In this document: piece by piece, positions 22,378-28,560 of the stretch | How positions within the stretch are numbered: the stretch's first letter is position 1 | Layout: each line of letters starts with the position of its first letter | IMG/VR virus record: IMGVR_UViG_3300037558_000962 | Location: 1 to 28,560 of that record | Length of the DNA stretch: 28,560 bases | Strand: one strand, 5' to 3' | Source of the DNA: a virus | The notes under the pieces: model-generated | The model's database searches: none | What the model saw: only the letters and a program-made list of their open reading frames with translations | What the model was told of the DNA's origin: nothing | Translations under genes and position numbers: made by a program

Positions 22378-22874
22378 TTGTTGGTGTTGATAACGGATTA
22401 GATGGGGGCTTGTGTGCTATATCAGATCATGACGGATCTGTAATAGCCAAAATAGCGATGCCCACAATATGGGTGGCTAAAAAAAGAGAAGTAGACACGG
22501 CTCAAATAAAGAAGTGGTTGAACTTTTTAAACACACCATTTCTCCTAGCTGTGGAAGAACCATTAGCTCACGCTAAAAGTTCACAAGCCGTGAGATCCAT
22601 GGCTCTAAGTTTCGGCAAAATTCTGGGCATGGCTGAAACGTCTACCTTCGACATTTCACGAGTAAGTGTCCACAAGTGGCAAAAAACTATTTTGGGCTTT
22701 GTTCCAAAGGGTATGACTAAACAAGCCGCATTATACAAAGCTCAACAAATAGCTCCGGAAGAAAACTGGTTGAAGAATAAGCGGTGCCGTAAACCGCATG
22801 ACGGAATGATCGACGCCTTTCTAATCGCTAGATATATTTGGGAGGGAAAAAGATTGAAGAAAGTTCTTGAGTAA
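22374..22874 (+). CDS. RuvC-like Holliday junction resolvase (RNase H fold)
   Basis: A 166-residue RuvC-type nuclease. Acidic residues appear in the expected order: D6 in MIVGVDNG, E61 or E62 at the end of a strand (LLAVEEP), and H142, D143 and D147 in KPHDGMIDAFLIARY. The segment VSVHKWQKTILG at 98-108 matches the pre-catalytic region of phage RuvC-like enzymes. The product would cut branched DNA before packaging or during recombination. The start is a TTG whose last bases overlap the previous TGA (TTGA), the same coupling as the ATGA overlaps elsewhere. Length is normal for the family. Confidence 0.85.
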   Translation: MIVGVDNGLDGGLCAISDHDGSVIAKIAMPTIWVAKKREVDTAQIKKWLNFLNTPFLLAVEEPLAHAKSSQAVRSMALSFGKILGMAETSTFDISRVSVHKWQKTILGFVPKGMTKQAALYKAQQIAPEENWLKNKRCRKPHDGMIDAFLIARYIWEGKRLKKVLE

Positions 22875-22900
22875 CTTTTTAGGTCTGACATGGTCTGCCC

Positions 22901-24019
22901 ATGCAACAACCTAACCACTCTGAGCGGGGGCACGCAGAGTTTTCTCCTTCTTCTTTAAAATATTGTGCCGGATGCGCTGGATATACTGGCCGTAGCGGCA
23001 CTAATGCCGCAGCCGAAATGGGCACGCGTATTCACGAGGCCATTGAAATCTTGGATCCATCCAACTTACAGTCGGATGAAGAGGTCAGCATATACAAAGA
23101 GATAGTTTCAGATCAAGAGGAATACCTTAAGAACTACAGAGAGAATAGGCGTGTCACAGCAGAACAGGCCGAGATTCAATTGGACGTAGCTTTGAATGGC
23201 ACGTCTACCTACGGGACTTGCGATTACTTAATTGTCTTTGACAATGTTGATGCTTGCCTAATCGATTACAAGACAGGCATAAGTCTTATTGATTCTCCAG
23301 AAAATAATTACCAAGCTAAGGCATATACAATCGGAGTATTCCAGAAGTATCCGGAACTTACTACAGTAGACTTTGTGTTTTTTATACCACAAAGGAATGA
23401 GATTTTAACACACGTATTTTACCGAGAAGATCTGGAGGATTTAATTGAGGCGCTGTCTAAAGTAATTCTAAAAGCTGAAAAGGTTCGACCTAAATGGGAA
23501 TCCGGAACCCCGAATCTTGAAGAACTCTCCCCCAATGTTAATTGTAGATTCTGCAAATACGAAGATGTTTGCCCTGCTTTGGGCGGCATTGTAGTTGAGG
23601 TAGCTAAAAAGCTAGACCCTACTCTTCCTGATGTAGATTTAGATTCCGTTGAAGATCCAGCAGTAATTGAACAGCTTTGGTTGATTCAAAAAATGGTTAC
23701 TAACTGGGCAGATAGATTTAAAAAGCGTGCCGTATCCCTAGCTCAAGACGGCGTTGAATTTCCTACACTACAGCTTAAAACAATGGCTGGCCGAAAAAGT
23801 ATAACAGATCACAAAAAGTTCTTTGAAGTCGCAAAAGAGTATGGCATGACTATCGAGGAAATAATGGAGCAGGTATCAATCCCCCTAGCTAAGGTTAGTA
23901 ATTGTGTTGGCGCAAAGGCCGACAAGGGTTTGAAACGCAAAGCAAGTATGCAGTTTACTGAAGCTTGTGATGCAGCAGGCATCATTACAAAATCACCCCC
24001 GCGTCACACATTGTCGTAG
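22901..24019 (+). CDS. Cas4/RecB-like PD-(D/E)XK nuclease with Fe-S cluster (DUF2800-like)
   Basis: A 372-residue nuclease. Seen: H45-E46 in GTRIHEAIE, D108 in GTCDYL, D122-Y-K124 (the DxK of the PD-(D/E)XK core), Q138xxxY142 (NNYQAKAY), and cysteines C22/C25 plus C215, C218 and C224 (CRFCKYEDVC). One N-terminal and three C-terminal cysteines are the layout of the 4Fe-4S cluster in Cas4- and AddB-type nucleases. In phages this DUF2800-like family sits beside ssDNA-binding and PolA genes, as here, and probably resects DNA ends in recombination. The C-terminal 100 residues are helical and charged. It is full length. Confidence 0.85.
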   Translation: MQQPNHSERGHAEFSPSSLKYCAGCAGYTGRSGTNAAAEMGTRIHEAIEILDPSNLQSDEEVSIYKEIVSDQEEYLKNYRENRRVTAEQAEIQLDVALNGTSTYGTCDYLIVFDNVDACLIDYKTGISLIDSPENNYQAKAYTIGVFQKYPELTTVDFVFFIPQRNEILTHVFYREDLEDLIEALSKVILKAEKVRPKWESGTPNLEELSPNVNCRFCKYEDVCPALGGIVVEVAKKLDPTLPDVDLDSVEDPAVIEQLWLIQKMVTNWADRFKKRAVSLAQDGVEFPTLQLKTMAGRKSITDHKKFFEVAKEYGMTIEEIMEQVSIPLAKVSNCVGAKADKGLKRKASMQFTEACDAAGIITKSPPRHTLS

Positions 24020-24024
24020 GGATT

Positions 24025-24063
24025 AAACAGAAACAAGAAAAACAGAAAAACAGAAACAAGAAA
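24025..24063 (+). repeat. Two direct copies of AAACAGAAACAAGAAA in a leader
   Basis: The 16-base sequence occurs at 24025-24040 and 24048-24063, the second ending one base before the ATG at 24065. The 45-base gap is almost only A, C and G on this strand and has no Shine-Dalgarno match, as with the repeated leaders at 4129 and 4426. Confidence 0.6.
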
Positions 24064-24064
24064 C

Positions 24065-24721
24065 ATGAGTAAGTTAATTAAAGAAGAAAAGGCACTGGCT
24101 GTAGTAAACCCATTTAGTGCTAACATTGATTCCTCAGATATTGATATTCCGAGGATTAACATCGTCCAAAAAACGTCAGACATTTTTGGGCCTGACGGGG
24201 AACCCGCACCATATGGTTCCGTTGTAATTGATAAGACCTACATCATTGGTGCTCCAGAAGAAGATATTAGGGTCATCCCCCTGATTGCTGCTAAAGCATG
24301 GCGTGAGGATATTAAATTTGACTCAGATGAAGTTCCACGCATTGCATGGAATGAAGAAGAGAGAAAAGATCTCGCTAATGATTCTTCATACGATCTTTTA
24401 GAATTTGCAGAAATTACACTGCTGTTTAAAGGAGATCCAAAAGGAGATGAGCCAGAAAAATATCCACTACCTATTGGAAAAGATTTCTACGCGATTGGTA
24501 AGATCAATACTGCAAAGGATGCTTATCGACAAACCTTTAAACGTCTATACACATTTGCACAATTTAACCGGAAGACTCCGCTCCACACTCGTGAGTGGAA
24601 TTTCAAAAGCACTCTATTAAGTCGTGGTAAATACTCATGGTATGCGCCAATGCTAGGTGTGTCTGCTGATAATTCCTCAGATGATGTTGTAGAATTTGTA
24701 GAAGGGTTTTTAGGACAATGA
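24065..24721 (+). CDS. Candidate phage ssDNA-binding protein, 218 aa
   Basis: A 218-residue protein of beta-rich appearance. Its N-terminal part has IPRINIVQKTSD with an acidic loop, then GSVVIDKTYIIG and IRVIPLIAAKAWRED. The C-terminal third has aromatic, basic stretches (YRQTFKRLYTFAQFNRK) and ends acidic (DDVVEFVEGFLG). Many ssDNA-binding proteins have an aromatic core and an acidic tail. Phages with a DUF2800 nuclease followed by a PolA often carry an ssDNA-binding protein (DUF2815) between them. Position and composition support that role, but I see no decisive motif. It overlaps the next gene by ATGA. Confidence 0.5.
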   Translation: MSKLIKEEKALAVVNPFSANIDSSDIDIPRINIVQKTSDIFGPDGEPAPYGSVVIDKTYIIGAPEEDIRVIPLIAAKAWREDIKFDSDEVPRIAWNEEERKDLANDSSYDLLEFAEITLLFKGDPKGDEPEKYPLPIGKDFYAIGKINTAKDAYRQTFKRLYTFAQFNRKTPLHTREWNFKSTLLSRGKYSWYAPMLGVSADNSSDDVVEFVEGFLGQ

Positions 24722-24903
24722 GTTTAGATCCAAGACAGGTCTTCCAAGGAGAGGTCGATCAATTAAATGATAGCATTGCAAAATTAGAACAACTTTTAGT
24801 TGATACTAATCAAGCAATTGAAGCCAATAGAATTCTACTTGCTGGGTTAAATGAAAACCTTAGCAACACGCCAGAGCAATCTGAATTTGAAGTTGTAGAA
24901 TAA
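24718..24903 (+). CDS. Small coiled-coil protein, 61 aa
   Basis: A 61-residue acidic peptide, start MSLDPRQVFQ, overlapping the previous gene by ATGA. Residues 12-50 (EVDQLNDSIAKLEQLLVDTN..., then EANRILLAGLNENL) form a likely coiled coil. The tail is acidic. It is probably a partner or oligomerisation factor of the replication proteins around it. No family recognised. Confidence 0.6.
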   Translation: MSLDPRQVFQGEVDQLNDSIAKLEQLLVDTNQAIEANRILLAGLNENLSNTPEQSEFEVVE

Positions 24904-25043
24904 ACAATTTGGTATTGCGGCGGTCTTATCTTTTGACTGGTCAAGTTCATCACCTCAAGAGTAACCGCATAAAAGCTCTTGGTTAAATGCCCTGTCCCCC
25001 TGTTGTAGTGTGTGTTAGGGGGGCGGGGCTACTTTTTAATTAT
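24904..25043 (+). other. 140-base structured leader upstream of polA
   Basis: The longest non-coding gap in the right block. CAAGAG (24956-24961) pairs with CTCTTG (24976-24981) around a 14-base loop. The loop contains CCGCA (24965-24969), complementary to TGCGG at 24916-24920, so a pseudoknot is possible. A stronger hairpin follows at 24989-25029. It may be an RNA control element of the polymerase gene. No known riboswitch class is recognised. Confidence 0.35.
24989..25037 (+). terminator. Strong hairpin with T-run, terminator or attenuator
   Basis: GCCCTGTCCCCCT pairs over 13 bases, two of them G-U, with AGGGGGGCGGGGC (25017-25029). The loop is 15 bases. A TACTTTTT tail follows (T-run 25033-25037). 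This looks like a Rho-independent terminator. The polA ATG is only 15 bases after the stem, so polA has no room for its own promoter behind it. It must be read through, or the hairpin acts as an attenuator or processing site. Confidence 0.6.
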
Positions 25044-26831
25044 ATGTCTCAAAAAATTTTTGCTTTGGACTTTGAGTCCTACTACGACAAGGAGTGTAGT
25101 ATAAAAACCTACGGTCCTGTTGGGTATTTTGCACACCCACAATTCGATGCTTACATGGTTTCCGTGGTGGGCAATGAGGGAACTAGTTATGTTGGGCACC
25201 CCAAAGAATTTAACTGGTCCTTACTAAATGATAACATTGTATTATCCCACAACGCCTCATTCGATGAGACATTGTTTCTGTATGGTGTATCTCAAAACTG
25301 GTGGGATAACTGTGAACCCGCAGAGTGGCACTGCACCGCAGATCTAGCTGCATATTGTAAACTGCCCAGATCTCTCAAAGGATCAACTGGGGTCTTATTT
25401 GATATTAAGGTTGATAAGAGCACTCGCGACAATATGTCTGGTAAGAAGTGGTCTGAAATGGATGAGGAATTTAAAGAAGAAGTCAGCGAGTATGCTTTAA
25501 AAGATAGCGTGCTCTGCCTGAAATTGTGGGAAAGTCTCTCGGATAAGTGGCCTGAATCAGAAAGACAAATTAGTATAGTCAATCGCAAGATTGTGCAAAC
25601 AGGTATACCTATTGATACAGCTCTTCTTGAAGAGCAACTTGTTACTATTAAAGAATCTCTATTTGAAGCAGAAGAAAATATCCCATGGGTTGGTGATAAA
25701 CCGCTATTAAGTCGAGCCGCTTTTGATGCTCAATGTAGACTGGTGGGGTTAGAACCGCCAACTAGTTTAGCTCAAACAGATGAGGAAGCTCAGAAATGGT
25801 TAGAAGAAAATGGGCAGAACCATAAATGGATTATGGCTGTCAAAGATTGGCGAAGAATTAACGCTTTAAAAAAGAAACTAGAGAGCTTTGATTATGCAAC
25901 ACTCCCAGATAAAAGATTTTATGGTGGGTGTATGTATTTTGGAGCACACACTGGGCGGTTTAGTGGGTCTGGTGGTAATTTAAATTTACAAAATTTACCT
26001 AGAAGCGCTTTATTTGGCGTAAACTTGCGGCATTTAATTTGCCCAGAAAAAAACCATAGACTTGTAGTTGTTGATTTGTCGCAGATTGAAGTCCGGACAT
26101 TATGTTGGTTAGCAAGGGACAAAGAAATGCTATCGGAAATAGCCTTAACCTCAGACATCTATGAGGCTTTTGCAATACGTTTCGGTTTGTGGTCTGAAAC
26201 TGAAGGAGTTCTTAAGAAGGAGAATCCACAACTACGGCACGATGTGAAAACCATGGTGCTAGGTTGTGGTTATGGAGCGGGGGTTTCTCGTTTTGCGAGT
26301 ATGTCAAACATCCCAGAAACCGAGGCTGCTGTGCGCGTTCAGAGGTATAGATCGAAAATGTTTAAAGTAAAAAACCTGTGGAACGAATACAATGAAGATA
26401 TTGCTGGGGCGAATGAAGCAAATAAAACACTACATACAGAGTTAACAGTTGAATTACCAAACGGAAGAGTTTTGAACTATGGTGTGATTAGAGAAGGGTA
26501 TGGCAAAAGTAACCGAGGCCCGAAAGAATATTTAGCTAAAGTCATTAGAAATGGGCGGAACGTAGATGTTCGACTGTGGGGTGGCCTCGTAGCTGAGAAT
26601 GCCTCACAAGCATTAGCGAGAGATATTTTTTCAGATATGCTTCTACGAGTGGATAAAGCAGGTTATAAAATAATTATGCATGTCCACGATGAGCTTGTCA
26701 TAGAGACCCCAGAAAAAGAAGCCGAGCACACTTTAAAAGAAGTAACCTCAATTATGTCCACGCCACCTGAATGGATCCCAGATATTCCACTTGATGCCGA
26801 GGGCTCAATTTTAACACGCTACGAAAAATAA
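25044..26831 (+). CDS. polA: Family A DNA polymerase with 3'-5' exonuclease
   Basis: A 595-residue replicative polymerase. Exonuclease (DnaQ-like): D9 and E11 (ALDFES), D74 (NASFDE), and Y150xxxD154. Polymerase: motif A VVVDLSQIEVR with D344 and E349, motif B R398, K402, L406 and Y410 (the RxxxK ... YG helix), and motif C HVHDE with D549. Motif A has Leu in place of the usual Tyr after the Asp. L406 aligns with E. coli Pol I F762. No 5'-nuclease domain. The ORF continues upstream to an ATG at 24987, but that would run through the hairpin, so 25044 (MSQKIFALDF) is preferred. The primase-helicase gene follows two bases after the stop. Confidence 0.93.
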   Translation: MSQKIFALDFESYYDKECSIKTYGPVGYFAHPQFDAYMVSVVGNEGTSYVGHPKEFNWSLLNDNIVLSHNASFDETLFLYGVSQNWWDNCEPAEWHCTADLAAYCKLPRSLKGSTGVLFDIKVDKSTRDNMSGKKWSEMDEEFKEEVSEYALKDSVLCLKLWESLSDKWPESERQISIVNRKIVQTGIPIDTALLEEQLVTIKESLFEAEENIPWVGDKPLLSRAAFDAQCRLVGLEPPTSLAQTDEEAQKWLEENGQNHKWIMAVKDWRRINALKKKLESFDYATLPDKRFYGGCMYFGAHTGRFSGSGGNLNLQNLPRSALFGVNLRHLICPEKNHRLVVVDLSQIEVRTLCWLARDKEMLSEIALTSDIYEAFAIRFGLWSETEGVLKKENPQLRHDVKTMVLGCGYGAGVSRFASMSNIPETEAAVRVQRYRSKMFKVKNLWNEYNEDIAGANEANKTLHTELTVELPNGRVLNYGVIREGYGKSNRGPKEYLAKVIRNGRNVDVRLWGGLVAENASQALARDIFSDMLLRVDKAGYKIIMHVHDELVIETPEKEAEHTLKEVTSIMSTPPEWIPDIPLDAEGSILTRYEK

Positions 26832-26833
26832 AA

Positions 26834-28560
26834 ATGAAATACAAATACATTAAAAACTTGAAAGATAAGCGGTGCAAAAGCACTGATGACCCCTCTGTAA
26901 TTAAGTTAGCTGATAAGCCTTCTTTCTCAACTAAAGCTAAATACCGTGAATGGTGTGCTAAGAAAGATACAGAGCATTGTTTTTATTCCTTGTTTGAAGG
27001 CTTGACCCCGACCTCAAGAATTGAGGGGGAAAACAAAATAGCAAAAATCTACGGACTAGTTTTGGATTTTGATGCCCCACCTGATTGGAATAATATCGAT
27101 GACATCATTAAATCAAAATGTGATAAAGCACTACCTACATGGAGGACAAGGACACAAAGTGGTTATATCAGATTAGTGATGGAGTTTGAAGAACCTCTTT
27201 CTATCCACCACACGTTAGTATCCGCATTTTTTAAACAGCTTAAATCGGTCTTACAGTTTAACAAAATCTTAGCTGGGTATGATTCTAAATCAGAACAAGC
27301 ATCTCAATATTTTGAGCTTGGCTCTGACTGGGTAAACATGGGTGGGTTTATCCCCAGCACAATAGTGCAAACAGCTTTATTCAAAGCGGCAAAAGAAAAA
27401 CCTCCTGAGTCTAAAGACACATCCATCCCAATAGAAATTATCAGTAAAGAAGTCCAAGAAAGATTTCCAGATAGGTGGATCGGTGATTTTGAAGTGGGTT
27501 CCCGTGGCCCTTTGTTTTGGTTAGACGATGATATTGAGCGAGAAGGATGTCAGGTGTTTGAAGATGGGATGGTTGTATACTCTGATCGTGATAAAGGTTG
27601 GATGACATGGCGTGATATTTTTGGCCCTGCTTTTGTAAAAGATTTTGAAGAACAAAAGATGGGTAATCTTTTGGATGAGTATTGGTTTAATGGTAAACAG
27701 TTCTTTAAACAATTAGATGGGACTGCAAAAACTATACCAAGAGATCAGCTTGTTCTAGAGCTAAGGCAAAGAGGATTTAAGAACAAACCTAAAAAAGGCG
27801 AGTTTGTTTCCGAAGTAGACTCAGCCATAATTCTGGTAAGTAATCAAAATCGTATAGATGAAATTGCCCCTGTTGTTTTCAGACGTAACAAAAGAATTGT
27901 CCCGTTTAATGGGATGCAGATTCTTAACAGTGCTACCGTAGAACCAATTCATCCGGCAGAAGATGGGGACATTTTAGAATGGCCATTCTTAAATAAATTT
28001 TTTGATCAGTTCTTTGTAGATTCAAAAGACATTAGAACTAAGTATTACTTTTTCGCTTGGCTACAAAGATTTTATACAGCTTTCTTAAATAACAGAGAAG
28101 ACCAAGGGCAAGCGTGTATTCTTGTTGGCCCCGCTAAACGAGGGAAGACACTAATGTCTAATAAAATTATCGCAGCACTCGTGGGTGGTTTTGCTGATGC
28201 TAGTGACTACCTGTCTGGGGGAACAAAATTTAATAAAGATTTAGGCCGAGCTGCTTGCTGGGTGATTGATGATACTGTTTCAGCAGCTTCTTTCCAAGAT
28301 CAACGTAAGGCTACAGAACTAATTAAAAGAGGGGTAGCAAACCCAAAGATTCAATTCATGGCTAAATACGCAGACGCTGTCACGCTCCCATGGGCGGGTC
28401 GAATTATATTGAGTCTGAATGATGACCCTAACTCTATGAGCGTCCTACCTACTATGGATTCTAGTAATAGAGATAAGATAATGGCTTTTAAAGTAGCCCA
28501 AGCGCCTTTTAAATTTCCACCTAAACGAGAACTTGAAGCAACTATTGACGAGGAGTTACC
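26834..28560 (+). CDS. Primase-helicase (AEP primase plus superfamily 3 helicase), partial
   Basis: The frame starts at ATG 26834, two bases after the polA stop, and is still open at the window end (575 codons seen). N-terminal archaeo-eukaryotic-type primase signs: hhhDhD at 75-80 (D78, D80), SGYIRL at 109-114 (motif II-like), and D150 before SKSEQASQYF. C-terminal helicase: Walker A GPAKRGKT at 432-439, Walker B WVIDD at 476-480, and N529 as sensor in SLNDD. This combination resembles the NrS-1-type primase-polymerase/helicase (DUF5906 helicase). It would prime and unwind DNA for the polymerase beside it. Start has an A-only leader (A at -3). Length beyond residue 575 is unknown. Confidence 0.85.
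   Translation, partial: MKYKYIKNLKDKRCKSTDDPSVIKLADKPSFSTKAKYREWCAKKDTEHCFYSLFEGLTPTSRIEGENKIAKIYGLVLDFDAPPDWNNIDDIIKSKCDKALPTWRTRTQSGYIRLVMEFEEPLSIHHTLVSAFFKQLKSVLQFNKILAGYDSKSEQASQYFELGSDWVNMGGFIPSTIVQTALFKAAKEKPPESKDTSIPIEIISKEVQERFPDRWIGDFEVGSRGPLFWLDDDIEREGCQVFEDGMVVYSDRDKGWMTWRDIFGPAFVKDFEEQKMGNLLDEYWFNGKQFFKQLDGTAKTIPRDQLVLELRQRGFKNKPKKGEFVSEVDSAIILVSNQNRIDEIAPVVFRRNKRIVPFNGMQILNSATVEPIHPAEDGDILEWPFLNKFFDQFFVDSKDIRTKYYFFAWLQRFYTAFLNNREDQGQACILVGPAKRGKTLMSNKIIAALVGGFADASDYLSGGTKFNKDLGRAACWVIDDTVSAASFQDQRKATELIKRGVANPKIQFMAKYADAVTLPWAGRIILSLNDDPNSMSVLPTMDSSNRDKIMAFKVAQAPFKFPPKRELEATIDEEL

Noticed and set aside
24987-25043. 19-residue N-terminal extension of the DNA polymerase
   Set aside because: It would be translated from the arms of the 13-base-pair hairpin; the exonuclease domain begins normally with the ATG at 25044.

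Overview
The window looks like part of a tailed double-stranded DNA phage genome, or a close relative such as a cryptic prophage or environmental phage contig. The supporting genes are a large terminase, a probable small terminase, a family A DNA polymerase, a primase-helicase, a RuvC-like resolvase, a Cas4-like nuclease and a SNF2-type helicase. There is no rRNA, tRNA, CRISPR array, IS element or integrase. The host is not identified. Start codons almost never have a Shine-Dalgarno sequence. Many instead follow A-rich or A/C-rich leaders, with A at -3 in 13 of 21 start choices checked. That fits an SD-independent host such as Bacteroidota, but does not prove it.

Layout. (1) 1-5029, plus strand: a packed, often overlapping run of small, mostly unrecognised genes around a SNF2-like helicase (2261-3625). 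It ends with a 32-residue membrane peptide and a DUF1599/MazG-like protein. The first part of this block is visibly richer in G+C than the right end. (2) 5026-21215, minus strand: the large terminase is followed by a basic low-complexity protein, a charged coiled-coil protein and one 4137-codon open reading frame that fills 43% of the window. No portal, scaffold or capsid gene lies in this block. (3) 21235-28560, plus strand: a probable small terminase, two unknown small genes, a RuvC-like resolvase, an Fe-S PD-(D/E)XK nuclease, a candidate ssDNA-binding protein, a small coiled-coil protein, a structured 140-nt gap, DNA polymerase A and a primase-helicase that runs off the end.

The outstanding object is the giant protein. 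It has the architecture of phage 'polyvalent' proteins, which are thought to be packaged and delivered with the DNA. It has a membrane-prone Gly/Ala-rich part, a metallopeptidase (HEYAH), a second zincin-like segment whose first histidine is replaced, an ADP-ribosyltransferase-type polyvalent module, a module with a helix-hairpin-helix glycosylase-like motif, and a long C-terminal region. The nonapeptide DLESRFGAD occurs three times, exactly at module borders, and is nearly identical at DNA level. It may be a processing site, a recombination joint or both. The third copy abuts the end of a protein-like reading frame in another phase.

The replication genes would make a self-contained set: primase-helicase, polymerase with proofreading, ssDNA-binding candidate, recombination nuclease and resolvase. 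The terminase pair would package the product. The coiled-coil, basic and giant proteins are best read as internal or ejected virion proteins, by position and composition only.
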